From contig NC_133528.1 in the NCBI RefSeq assembly GCF_048544455.1, positions 48,827,502 through 48,891,501 on the forward strand: a DNA stretch of 64,000 nucleotides, in the 5' to 3' direction. Below are positions 24,019-34,096 of the stretch, one piece after another; position 1 is the first letter of the stretch; each line of letters begins with the position of its first letter. The translations under genes and the position numbers were made by a program. Under the pieces are notes generated by a model, which saw only the letters and a program-made list of their open reading frames with translations, had not been told where the DNA came from and did not search any database. This DNA is from Silene latifolia (taxonomy: Eukaryota; Streptophyta; Magnoliopsida; Caryophyllales; Caryophyllaceae).

Positions 24019-24479
24019 TGATGGATCATTGAGACTAATAGATTAAGTTTTAGTTGTTGTAGAATTTATTAACTTGGTTGTATGAACTGTTCGTTTGGTT
24101 GAAGTTTGTTTAGACATATTTTGGAACAAACTCCCACCATAACTATCTGTTTGGTTGAAGTTTGTTTTGACTGATCATGAAAGATGATAGTAGATTGTAA
24201 TGTTAATTATGGGTGTTCTAACAAACAACCATTTTGAAATGAATGGAAAAAATTTGGCCTCGCTTCAATTGAACAACTTCATCACTAACACAACAAAATT
24301 TCAATTTCGATTGAACAATTTCATTACACAAAATAAGCATTACAGTACATGACTAACACAACAATAAAAACAACAACTTAAGGATGAAGACATGCTCAAG
24401 AGAAAAAAACCTAGTGGAGTAACCTAAAGATGTGAAGGAGTAATTGGAGAAAAAAAATTGAAAGAAGAAAGATAAGGGA

Positions 24480-24666
24480 AATAGAAGAGGAAAAAGAGGG
24501 TAAAAGTTGCTTAATACGTGCCAAAACAAAGTCATTGACGGAAAGTTAAGTTTGGTAGTGCTAAACAAAAAAGATAAATAGTAAGGAAGTGTTTAACAAA
24601 AAAAAAGTAAAGGTAGTGTGTTAACAAAGTGGTATAAATAAAAGGTATGGTTTGACAAAAAAACCC
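24480..24666 (-). repeat. MULE right terminal inverted repeat
   Basis: Inverse copy of 3281-3480; the minus-strand frames here (24353-24723) are shadows of the repeat. It is followed by the 9-bp TTTAAGAAA and then the middle piece of the Stowaway MITE. Confidence 0.88.
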
Positions 24667-24841
24667 TTTAAGAAAAGGTGGAAAAGTGAAGGGTATATTA
24701 GGAAAGTTTGATTGGGGCCACATGTGTTTAGGTGGATTAAATGAGTAGTTGGTGAGTGGATGAATGGATAGTAAAGTTGTAAATAGCTAGTGGATGTAAG
24801 GGTAATTTATGCATTTTTCATGCCAAATATGGTATGTTACC

Positions 24842-25435
24842 TGTTCCGGGTGTAATTCCAGAGCAGTTATTTGTTACCACCCGTGCTTGTAGAATGACGT
24901 CTTTGGTTGAATCCTCCTTTCGGTCTCCTGAAACAATGAACAAACTGAGGGCTCGGCTTTGGACCGAGCGAACTCACTCTGACGCTCAAGTCAGTAAACT
25001 TAAAGAGGTAAGTTGTTGTTACTTGGTGAAGTATATTTTGTAGAGAGGTAAGGAAGATATTACCAAATGAATAGTGATTCTTAGGTTAAATTGTGGATCC
25101 CCTCCTCAATGAGAGTTGAGGAGTATTTATAGACTTTCACCTTTTGTCACGTAGTGGCCAAGTGGCCAAGTGGCTAGCAGGTGGAAAGACTAATCCACCC
25201 TCGGCCGAGGGACCCATGGCAGGCCGGCGGGCCCTGTTGACTCGCCGCCGAGGGGTCTTGGATATGAGTTCGCGGATGTGTGCCCCGGCTGGCTAGTTGT
25301 CCCAGCCGAGGCACAAGAGACAGCCGACAGTGCGTCGGTTAGTTAGGGTTGTCTAAGTCGTTGACTTGCTTGTGGATATCTTTGACCTTGCTCAATATGT
25401 TGACTTGGTCAGCGGGTGCAGAATATGCCCCATCA
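24842..25435 (-). repeat. Retand-like 3' LTR
   Basis: Begins TGTTCCGGGTGTAATTCC and ends GAATATGCCCCATCA on the + strand. Minus-sense TATAAATA at + strand 25115-25122. GC-rich near-palindromes (CCCTCGGCCGAGGG at 25199-25212, then related blocks near 25227, 25247, 25288, 25306 and 25325) lie upstream of that TATA. Confidence 0.92.
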
Positions 25436-25450
25436 ATTTGCCCCCAGCGT
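25436..25450 (-). other. Retand-like polypurine tract
   Basis: Minus sense GCTGGGGGCAAAT directly before the 3' LTR start TGATGGGG. Confidence 0.6.
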
Positions 25451-25923
25451 AGTCTACACCGTGGTATGGGCTCCGATATGTGTTGAGCGTATATTCTGCG
25501 TAAGACAAAACATTCTTTCTCGGACTCTTCTACCTCGGCTTAGTTCTGCTTAGGCCGTACCATATCCCCCCTCCACATGGATGTGTAAAGGGCATCCGAT
25601 GTGGAAAAGAGAGTGACGTTGGCCGAGACCAGGGTTGAGAGTGCCGGTTGTTTTTGATTGCCCCCGGTCGGTGCTACCTAGCTTGGTTGATCATGTGGCC
25701 GGCGGAGAACAGATACTTAGGAATTTGTTGAGGAAGATGAATAGGTAGAGGGATATGAAGGGGCGTGTTGAAGACGCTTGGTCACTGTTGCATTGATTGA
25801 CGTTCAACTGTTGCAACGATTGACATTCCGCGGTTGCATGTCTGACACGTGTCGTTATTTGATTGGATTGGTACGCGTTTCATGGGCTGTGCCCTGATTG
25901 GTCCTTCTTCATGGGCTTTCCCT

Positions 25924-25930
25924 TATAAAT
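25924..25930 (+). promoter_or_regulatory. TATA box for the antisense ORF of the Retand-like element
   Basis: TATAAAT on the + strand, 177 bp before the ATG at 26107, followed by a CT-rich leader (25965-26040). It could drive the antisense gene independently of the LTR. No other strong TATA is seen in the 660 bp between LTR and ATG. Confidence 0.5.
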
Positions 25931-26106
25931 AGGGCAGTTAGTCCCTGAAATTGGCCACCAATTTCATTTTCTCTAAAATTTTCCTCTCTCAACTTTCAAG
26001 GGCTTCTTTCTCTTCTAATCTTCAGAGTCGTTACTTCGGCTAGTGCTTTTCTTCAAGGTAAACAAACAAATTTTCTAACTTATTTTGTTAAGTATTTGTT
26101 GCTACC

Positions 26107-28650
26107 ATGTCTTTTGCTAATGCCGGACCTAGTAACCGTGCGCCGGGGGGTTCCCCGTCGCGTCTTGATGAGGAGGAGATACTAGACGCCATCCCGATAA
26201 GGTCTGGGGGCCCTAGGTCTCCTTCTCCCGAAGTTGATCCAAAAGCTTTGGAGGGTTGGGAGGATGATGATGATGTTGATGATGACGATGATGATCTTTG
26301 AAAGGGCTCGTCCTAATGAGGGGAGGCAGTACATCATGGATCACGGCGACGCTTGTAAGGTCTGCCCTGACCGTGCTTGGACCCATAAGTTCGCCAGCTG
26401 TTCCGGCGAAAGACTTTTCGAGGGCCATTTCTACATCGGCAGGGGGTACAAAATTGTTATCCCTGAGGAGGGCCAGGCCGTCTGTTGCCCTCCCCCGGGT
26501 TGCACCGGCATATACATCCGGCACCTGGAGTACGGGCTCCGGTTTCCGCTGAATGATTACGTTATGGCCATCATTAGAGCCATGAACGTCGCCGTGGCCC
26601 AGCTGCACCCGTTGGCTATTAGGACCATAGTCGGCTTTGTCTGGCTCTGTCTCTTCAAGGGGGAGGTCCCAACGGTTAATTTATTCCGTCGGCTTCACCA
26701 CCTTCGGCCGTCATTTCCTGGTCGCGTCGGATGGTACAGCGTGCAAATGGAGCCGGGTTACGTCTCCGTTGATAAGCTTTCCTCCTGCAAGGACTGGAAA
26801 GATCGGTGGGTGTACGTTGAGGTGCCGGATGACTATCCGCTGCCCCGGTCCTTCCAGCACCAAGTTAATTTGCGGTGCGAGAGTAAGGCAGAGCGTGAGA
26901 AATGGGTCACCCGGAGTAAGCTTAAGATGGACGCCAGCAAGGTCCCTCTTAATGCGGATGAGAAGTCGCGATGAGGCTTTTGAGGCGGACAAGAGTGGGG
27001 TGCCGAAAAGATGGATTCCCCCAACGCAGATCATTCTTCAGGATGAGTCGCTCGCCATGTCGGCCTCATACCGGCCCTAGCACGGGGTGAGTGGGGTCGG
27101 TGTGAGGCCCATCTCTCTTTGTCAATGTTTTGTTTCTTGAACTTCGATTTATTTCTTCTACTTAACTCTTGCTTTGTTTTCTTTCGAGACCACTTTGGAC
27201 CGGACTGTCGAGGATATCCTCCGGAGAATGGGGATTGCCAAGGACAAGACCGTTTCTTGATTTGCATCCTAAGGCTCTAACCCGTGATCGCGAACGTCGC
27301 CGAATGATCTCATGGATCGGCGGTGAAAGGCTTGAATGTGGAGGCGGCCCGGGCTAAGGTTGCTAGTAACATGCCGCGCCGAACGCGGAAAGCAAAGTCT
27401 TCGGCGGCGACGCGTCGACATCGATTCCACCTCCCATCCCTTCGATCCGAAGGAGACGGTGGTGATCGTTGACATTACCAATGGGGGGGACTCCGATGCG
27501 GAGGGATCTCCCCTTGTCCGTAAGAGGAAAGAGCCTGCTCCTGCCGCTAATGCTTCTGCTGCTACCGCTGATACTGCTGCTGGCAAGGAAATGCGTCCTC
27601 CGACCAAGAAGGCCAAGCATGGTACGGATCTATCTGTGGCTCGGACTTAGCGGTTCATTAGGCGTTCTCGATGACGGGCTCTCCGGTATGTCCATGTATG
27701 TTGACACGGATGCTTTAATTGAATTTTTTTGTAGATCAACCGCTGCCGTCTACCGGTCACACTATTGAACGGCGTGCCGAGAAGAAAGCGTGCGGCGGTG
27801 GTCAAGATGCCACCGTTGTCACCTCCTACCCTCGGCCTACCCCCTTACTGATTAAGTCGGAGGGCCTAAGTTTGGCCAGGGTTCTTTGTCGAAGTGGGTT
27901 GATATGGCCGGTGCTCTTATTGTGGAGCAAGAGAAGGCCATTCTTGAAGCCGCCCACAGCTCGAGCGGCTCGGGATCGAACTCGACGCTGCGAACAAGGA
28001 AGCCGAGAGGGCAAGGCGAGGCCGAGGAGGCGTCCGTCGAGAGAAAACTCGGGGAGGACGCTGAAAAGGAGGTCTTCTTTGAGAGAGCCAAGGCCGAGGC
28101 TGCAGGGGGGTGAAGCCGCTAAGGCTCGGAGGGGCGTGACCTCGTTGAAGCACGCCAACCTTTACCGTACGCAGAGGGACGAATGGAGGGGCATGTTTCG
28201 AGGCCCGGGGGAAGGTGGTTCGGTCCAAGGATGCTATCATCGCCCAAAGGGAGGAGGACATTGAGACGCTCCAAACCGTTATCCTCCCTAACATGTGCTC
28301 CCAACACGGGACTGGCCGAAGAAGCGCCGGGGAAGTGATTGGGGAGCTCTTCCCTCTTGATGGCTCCTTTCCGTGGGACAAATTTGACGTGTTTGTTTGA
28401 TGACAAGCTCGAAGCTAAGGAGAAAGCCGCGGAGGAGAAGGCCAAGGAGGAGGTAAGGGTGAAGAAGGAGGAAGAGGTGGCCGCGGAGAAGGCGACCCTT
28501 CTGGCCGAGAAGAATAAGGCGGCCAAGGAGGAAGCCGAGAGGATGAAGGCATTTGAGGTCGCCGAGGCCGAGGCCGCCAAGAAAGCCGAGGCCGAGGCCG
28601 CCGAGAAAGCCGAGACCGCCAAGACGACACGGGTCGCCCATCAAAGATGA
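26107..28650 (+). pseudogene. Antisense ORF (aORF) of the Retand-like element, broken
   Basis: Codes on the strand opposite to gag-pol. From the ATG at 26107: a Ser/Pro-rich start and an Asp-rich run ('DDDDVDDDDDD', about 26255-26300). After a frame change comes a conserved globular part (26300-26970) with 'GDACKVCPDRAWTHKFASC' and 'FVWLCLFKGEVPTVNLFRRLH', like the plant transposon/mobile-domain proteins found as extra ORFs in Tat-type elements. Another frame change lies near 26968. A possible intron runs from about 27090 to 27187 (ending TTTCGAG). Then comes a basic stretch with 'KKAKHG', and finally a coiled-coil rich in Ala, Glu and Lys (about 28400-28640). Many frame changes show it is dead. 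Function in live copies is unknown. Confidence 0.7.
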
Positions 28651-29118
28651 TCGCTAACGCGCGATGGCAAGCAAGCAACAAGGGCATAGGGAGACGGGCG
28701 GTCGTCACCAGGCTCACCCGGCGTCTCGGATAGCTGCAGCTGTTCGGGAGCCAATTATTAAGCCTTTCCTCCCTGACATCTTTTGGCGCTTCAAATGATA
28801 TGTCTGTAACTTTTGCTTTTCTTTTCCTTGTTTTTGTAAAACTTTGGTAGGTTGCGTTCTGGCTTATCCCTATGGGGACGGCCGTCATCTGTATTCTCCT
28901 CACTTGTAACCTGTTATCATTTTTAATAAGAGTTTGCTTGTTTTGCCTCTGGCTTGGCCGAGGTCTTTTCTTGTCTTCGTCTGAGTTATCTTCTTACGTT
29001 ATTAATTGAGCGCTTCTTTTGTTTACGCCTCGGCGGCCTGGCCGAGGCGGTTTAAGTGCGTATCTCAATTTGTGTTTAACGTTTCTAAGGCATGTTGATC
29101 GCTTTCGCGAGTATCAAG
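28651..29118. other. Spacer between aORF and the tandem repeats
   Basis: No supported gene. The stretch is CT-rich on the + strand at 28800-28930, which could hold the aORF 3' end. Confidence 0.5.
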
Positions 29119-29640
29119 CCGCGCGGTAGTGACTGCCGTGACGTCGCTTACGATAGTGGCTGCCGTGGCGTCTACCTCTTGGAGTGCTGCCGTGGCGTCT
29201 ACCTCTTGGAGTGACTCGCCGTGGCGTCTACTTCTTGGGGTGACTGCCGTGGCGTCTACTTCTTGATAGTGACTGCCGTGGCGTCTACCTCTTGGAGTGA
29301 CTTCCATGGCGTCTACCTCTTGGGTGACTGCCGTGGCGTCTACTTCTTGGGGTGACTGCCGTGGCGTCTATTTCTTGATAGTGACTGCCGTGGCGTCTAC
29401 CTCTTGGAGTGACTGCCGTGACGTCTACCTCTTGGGGTGACTGCCGTGGCGTCTACCTCTTGGGGTGACTGCCGTGGCGTCTACTTCTTGGGGTGACTGC
29501 CGTGGCGTCTATTTCTTGATAGTGACTGCCGTGGCGTCTACCTCTTGGAGTGACTGCCGTGGCGTCTACCTCTTGGGGTGACTGCCGTGGCGTCTACTTC
29601 TTGGGGTGACTGCCGTGGCGTCTGCTTCTTGATAGTGACT
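29119..29640. repeat. Tandem repeat array of the Retand-like element, about 18 units of 28-31 bp
   Basis: The unit is roughly TGACTGCCGTGGCGTCTACC plus TCTTGGAG or TTCTTGATAG, repeated head to tail. Two unit types alternate: one ending TCTTGGGG and one ending TTCTTGATAG. Some units have single changes (for example TTCCATGGC near 29307). The 80-codon minus-strand frame here is an artefact of the repeat. Confidence 0.92.
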
Positions 29641-29738
29641 ATGGGGGGGAAATGAACACTGATGGAAAACTTGGACGATTCTTCATTAGATATAAACATG
29701 CGTCGGAGTGCCCACAGTTGTCTTGGGCACCTCCGCCG

Positions 29739-30480
29739 CTATACAAAGTATTTCCCGAGATTGTCAGTGTTCCAATGGCTCATCAAAGGCACACCCTCTA
29801 TGTCTGTTAGCCGGTATGTACCCGGCCTCATTTCCTCAACCACTTTGTAGGGACCTTCCCAGTTAGCCGTCAGTTGCATCCATGAGGTCGCCCTCCTGTT
29901 GTAAGGATGGGCTTTTCCCCTTCTCTGACTTCTTTGCCACTTTGAGGGATTGCATGTTGCACCCTCTGGCAGATATCTGGATGTTGACCACCTCGTCCTT
30001 CTCGTCCTTGGAGACGAGCTTATGCGCTTCCCCACGGTCCGAGACATACATCGGTGTCGGGGCCGGATGGACATCATCTGCGTCGGCCTCGCTCGAGTGA
30101 CTCGGCCTATGAGAATGTTGTAGGCGGACGAGCCGTCGATGACCACGAACTCAGCTAGGACATTCTTAGCCGCATCTCCCTCGCCGAACATCACCGGCAA
30201 CCGATCAACCCCAGGGGTACCAGCGGCCCCGGAAAAAGCGTACAACGGATTGGTGCGGGGGCTCAAGTCTTCAACCTTCAGACCGAGGTTGAGAAAGCAC
30301 TCCCTGAACATGATGTTCGTGTAGGCGCTGTGTCAATCGGGCACCTCTTGACCAGGTGGTTGGATATGTCCAAGTGGACTACAAGTGGGTCATTGTGAGG
30401 GGCGATGACTCCCTCGTAGTCCTTCTTTCCAATAGTCATGTCGGGGATGTTGGAAGCGGGGATCGTTGTTTTGGGCACAA
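29739..30480 (-). pseudogene. Retand-like protease fused to integrase C-terminus (pol deleted, frameshifted)
   Basis: Minus reading from 30478: 'KDYEGVIAPHNDPLVV' and 'KRCPIDT', where the catalytic Asp-Thr of a retroviral-type protease falls at a frame change (about 30330). Then come 'FSGAAGTPG', 'LPVMFGEG' and 'VVIDGSSAYNILIGR', the rest of the protease. Directly after follow a scrambled stretch and 'NWEGPYKVVEEMRPGTYRLTDIEG', which is the end of the integrase. About 3-4 kb of RT, RNase H and integrase core normally lies between. The join is a deletion. ORF end at 29739-29741. Confidence 0.8.
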
Positions 30481-30742
30481 AGTCGATGGCCCGATACGGC
30501 TCGTTCGAGTGCCGTTTGTGCCCATGAGCGGACCCACCGTTCTCGTTGCCCCGATGACAACATGGATTACTCCTATCCGTTCAAAGACGGATTTCTTATT
30601 TGAGCCGCCGGCATCGGTCTTTTGGCCTTTGGCAACATATTTGCCGAGGCTCCCCTTCCGGATCAGCTCTTCGATGGCATTCTTGATGCGGCGGTTGTCG
30701 ATTAAGTGGCGGTGTGGCCATGGTACTCACGATCGGCTCGTG

Positions 30743-32124
30743 TCACCGTCCCCCTTCGGCCGGGGGCCTTTCCCACTCTCGGCCCTCGTTCTTGCTCGGG
30801 CGAAGACCTCGGCGGCAGATACGACCGGGGGTGTGGCCATTGAACCGTTTCGGTAGTACGGTCACGAACTCCCCGGCGCCCGCCGAGTTCTGCTTCCTGG
30901 CAGATCTGTCAGACCGTGACCTATTATTGTCACGGCGTCCTTCGTCCGGGTTGTCCTCCCGGCGGCTCTTTCTCTCTGAGTGCCCGGCCTCGTTGGGGCC
31001 TACCCAGGTCTTGTGATAGTCCTCCACCTTTATGACTTGGTCGGCCATCTTCCTGGCGGAGTCTAAGTTCAGGCCGCCGCACTTGATGAGCTCATTTTTT
31101 AAATCTCCTCTCGGGAGGCCTTTCATCAGTGCGAAGGCCGCCAGTTCGCTGTTCAGCTCACGAATCTGCTGAACCTTGGCGTCGAACCTCTTCACATAAC
31201 TTCGGAGAGACTCCCCCCCTCCTGTCTGATAGTCAGGAGGTCCTATGTCTCGACGACCCTCCTCTTATTGCAAGAATATTGGGCTAAAAATACGTCCCTT
31301 AGGTCGGCGTAACAGTACACCGACCCATCGGGTAGCCCCTTGTACCAACTTTGTGCCATCCCATGTAGTGTCGTTGGGAAGACTCGGCACCAAACCTCAT
31401 CGGGTTGCTCCCATACCGACATATAAGACTCGAAAGCCTCGGCGTGGTCGGTTGGGTCGCCTTCTCCTTTGTATGCTATGGGTGGCAACTTCAGCTTAGA
31501 CGGCACCGGGGTCTCTAGGACGTAGGCGCTGAGGGGCTGTCTGACCACGTGTCGAACGACACGCGGCGATCGGCTCCTCACATCCCTAGTCCGGCTCCTC
31601 TCCCCGTGGCGGGAAGGGCTTCTTCTCCGACTCTGGTGAGTCGGGCTTCTTCTCCGACTCTGGTGAGTCGGGCTTCTTTCACTTCTCTGGGGCAGGCCTC
31701 GTCGGTGCTGCGGCGCCACCGTCCTCCCGCGAGTGCGGGAAGGACTCAGGTCTACCACTAGCACTCTAGGCTCCCCCGACGTCTTGACAGGGCCAGCTTC
31801 CTCCAGTGCTCCGTTCAAGTCTCTTGGAGTCACATTCTGGGCCCTGGTCTCCTGGACGGGTTCCGCCGCTCTTGTCGGTGTGACAGTGTGAGCCGGCGTA
31901 CTACTAATTAGGTCCAGGAGTAGCTTCAGTTTTGCTGCATCAACCACATGTCCCATGATGGTGACCTGGTCGGCGGGCAGCGGCGTATCTGGTATTATTG
32001 GCATCCCGTACTCCGGTTGAATTAACCGGCCGGTGGAGGGCTGCGCAACTCCAGAATTGTGGACGGTATCATCTTGGTAGAATTCGGTTTCGTCAGTCAC
32101 GAATACCTCTTGTTGTTTCGACAT
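30743..32124 (-). pseudogene. Retand-like Gag (one stop, then frame change)
   Basis: The frame 32124-31243 (293 codons) begins 'MSKQQEVFVTDET' and has an Arg/Ser-rich middle with repeated 'THQSRRRSP'. It then has the gypsy Gag capsid region: 'KLPPIAYKGEGDPTDHAEAFESYM', 'WCRVFPTTLHGMAQSWYKGLP' and 'FLAQYS'. A TAG follows at about 31243-31245 where a Gln is expected, and a frame shift lies soon after. The continuation 31195-30743 has 'LMKGLPRGDLKNELIKCG' and 'ARKMADQVIKVEDY', again typical of Tat-clade Gag, ending in a basic region. A live copy would build virus-like particles. Confidence 0.88.
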
Positions 32125-32184
32125 CTTCTTAGCTTTTTGGGTGGGTTTTTGTTTGGGAATGAATGTGACTAGCTTCTAGTATCT

Positions 32185-32202
32185 TTTCCCACAGACGGCG
32201 CC
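32185..32202 (-). other. Retand-like primer-binding site
   Basis: Minus sense TGGCGCCGTCTGTGGGAA, two bases from the 5' LTR. This exact type of site is widespread in plant Tat and other gypsy elements. Confidence 0.88.
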
Positions 32203-32204
32203 AA

Positions 32205-32797
32205 TTGTTCCGGGTGTAATTCCAGAGCAGTTATTTGTTACCACCCGTGCTTGTAGAATGACGTCTTTGGTTGAATCCTCCTTTCGGTCTCCTGAAACAA
32301 TGAACAAACTGAGGGCTCGGCTTTGGACCGAGCGAACTCACTCCGACGCTCAAGTCAGTAAACTTAAAGAGGTAAGTTGTTGTTACTTGGTGAAGTATAT
32401 TTTGTAGAGAGGTAAGGAAGATATTACCAGATGAATAGTGATTCTTAGGTTAAATTGTGGATCCCCTCCTCAATGAGAGTTGAGGAGTATTTATAGATTT
32501 TCACCTTTTGTCACGTAGTGGCCAAGTGGCCAAGTGGCTAGCAGGTGGAAAGACTAATCTACCCTCGGCCAAGGGACCCATGGCAGGCCGGCGGGCCCTG
32601 TTGACTCGCCGCCGAGGGGTCTTGGATATGAGTTCGCGGATGTGTGCCCCGGCTGGCTAGTTGTCCCAGCCGAGGCACAAGAGACAGGCCGACAGGCTGC
32701 GTCGGTTAGGCTGTCTAAGTCGTTGACTTGCTTGTGGATATCTTTGACCTTGCTCAATATGTTGACTTGGTCAGCGGGTGCAGAATATGCCCCATCA
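32205..32797 (-). repeat. Retand-like 5' LTR
   Basis: Partner of 24842-25435, with scattered single-base differences and small indels near 32690-32710. Confidence 0.93.
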
Positions 32798-32861
32798 TTA
32801 CCATTGGTGTGGTTCATCCATTTTAGGTAAGTGTTACCATCTGTCTGGATCGAAGGGAGTA

Positions 32862-33464
32862 TATGAAAAGGTGATATAATGTGGAGAGATGTAATTGGTA
32901 AGAAAGTGAAAAATGATTGCGTTGATGACCTAGATCGTGATCTTCTGCTTGGGAGGGTGAAAGGAGGTCAAGATAAATAAAGTGGGATTAAGAGTAAAAT
33001 CGGGCCGCGACCTCTGCTTTGGGATGGTCTTATATAGTAAATGATGATAAAATATCACTTTCACCTCTTGAATAATTAAAGAGACAAAAAATAATATTAT
33101 TATGATAAAAGATAGACCTGGTAAACGGGTCAGTTGGGTCGGATTCGAGTCGGACCAGTTCGGGCCGGTTCATTTCGGGTTTGTCACATTTTCGGGTTAT
33201 AGCACGCATAATGCTAAAATCAATTATATTAATAAGTAACTAATATTGCCCTGTCATTGTCATTTATTTAGCTATTTCACTTTAGATTGTCTCATTCAAT
33301 TGTTTACCTTTTTTAATTTCAGAATACTTATTTTTTGTAATTACTAGGGCGATTTTGATATTGATATGATTCATACCAAGTAATGTGTACCACCACTTAT
33401 AACATTACCAGATAAACTCATCCAATTTTACTCATCCAAACAATCCCTATTCTTATAAAAATTA
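32862..33464. other. Spacer between nest 1 and the PGIP region
   Basis: No gene seen. A GGGTCGG/GGACCAGTTCGGG-rich tract at about 33115-33200 resembles, in inverse orientation, the ACCCGA tract of the 750-bp duplication. Confidence 0.5.
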
Positions 33465-33893
33465 CAACAAGTCTTGCTATAGACGGATATATCTGTCTAT
33501 AGTAAGAGACGGGTCAAATACCCTTAAAGGGGTGATATTTTTAGGCCCCATCACGCAAGTTGTTGTTTGTCTTATGCGTAATGTGGTATGTTACTTGGCC
33601 CATCTTTAGTCATAGACGGATAGTTGCCGTCTATAATGAGATTTTGTGTAAAAATTATCACAAATAATCTTCCCTTTTCTCCTTAATCTTTGTACTAAAA
33701 AGTGAACACAAAATCTCATTGAAGATAGGCGATATCCGTCATAAGCTTGTGATGGATACCGTTTCCTCACAAAATGCCCATTGAAAGGTGAGTGGGAAGC
33801 ACATGAGGGGTGCCCAACCTTGTCCCCCTCTCTCTTTTTGTGAGAGGTTACAAACTTGTGACGAGATTAGTCCGTCACAAGCAAGACTAGTTG
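33465..33893. mobile_element. MITE (about 430 bp) in the PGIP upstream region
   Basis: The left end CAACAAGTCTTGCTATAGACGGA and the right end, as reverse complement CAACTAGTCTTGCTTGTGACGGA, are inverted repeats. Inside are further small inverted words built on AGACGGAT and ATCCGTC. No coding frame. Its right end is about 155 bp before the PGIP TATA box, so it forms part of the upstream region. A clear target duplication was not identified. Confidence 0.75.
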
Positions 33894-34048
33894 AAAAGTG
33901 AAAGTAAGAAAAAGTACGGAGAGACTAACATGATTCATCACATTTAGTTACGTCCCGTTAACACAAAGTATAGCGACTTACACCCAAATTACAGTTAATT
34001 CTATAAAGATTAGGCCGCCTTGCCGAACTCCAAACCCTCCAATCTTCC

Positions 34049-34056
34049 TATAAATA
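34049..34056 (+). promoter_or_regulatory. TATA box of the PGIP gene
   Basis: TATAAATA, 41 bp before the ATG at 34097. The spacing implies a very short leader rich in C and A, as is common for highly expressed plant genes. Confidence 0.7.
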
Positions 34057-34096
34057 TCATTCACCAATCACCCATACATCATACCTTTCACAAATT

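Larger units (their letters stand above)
3281..24666 (+). mobile_element. Mutator-like element (MULE), about 4.3 kb net, interrupted by a 17-kb retroelement nest
   Basis: A terminal inverted repeat of roughly 190 bp (3281-3480 against 24480-24666) begins GAGTTTTTTTGTCAAACC on one side and GGGTTTTTTTGTCAAACC on the other. A 9-bp direct repeat TTTAAGAAA (3272-3280 and 24667-24675) is the expected Mutator target duplication. Between the repeats lies a broken MuDR-type transposase gene on the + strand. Without the Athila-like insertion (4318-21438) the element would be about 4.26 kb, normal for an autonomous plant MULE. The frame breaks make it non-autonomous now. Confidence 0.92.
24842..32797 (-). 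mobile_element. Retand-like (Tat clade, Ty3/gypsy) LTR retroelement with deleted pol
   Basis: LTRs of 593-594 bp (24842-25435, 32205-32797) with the duplication TTACC on both sides (24837-24841, 32798-32802). Minus-sense order: primer site, gag, protease, then directly a piece of integrase C-terminus, a tandem-repeat block, an opposite-strand ORF region and the 3' LTR. An antisense ORF beyond pol and an amplified tandem repeat are traits reported for Retand of Silene latifolia. Reverse transcriptase, RNase H and integrase core are missing, so the element is non-autonomous. LTRs look almost identical, so the insertion is recent. Confidence 0.9.
3227..32859. mobile_element. Stowaway-type MITE, split into three pieces by a MULE and a Retand-like element
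   Basis: The left end reads CTCCCTCCGATCAAGACA at 3227 and the right end, as reverse complement, CTCCCTTCGATCCAGACA (ending 32859). Both are Stowaway (Tc1/mariner) type termini. TA flanks both ends (3225-3226 and 32860-32861). Removing the two insertions leaves about 277 bp in three pieces: 3227-3280, 24676-24841 and 32803-32859. Each insertion is bounded by its own target duplication. The element is non-coding. The terminal match makes the call strong although the ends are 29.6 kb apart. Confidence 0.85.

Noticed and set aside
26213..28903. Minus-strand frames opposite the Retand aORF
   Set aside because: GC-rich shadows of the + strand coding region; no domain recognised.
29065..29307. 80-codon minus-strand frame
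   Set aside because: Created by the tandem repeat array; simple repeated peptide.
29119..29640. CRISPR-like array
   Set aside because: Repeats adjoin without unique spacers and the DNA is plant; it is a tandem repeat within a retroelement.
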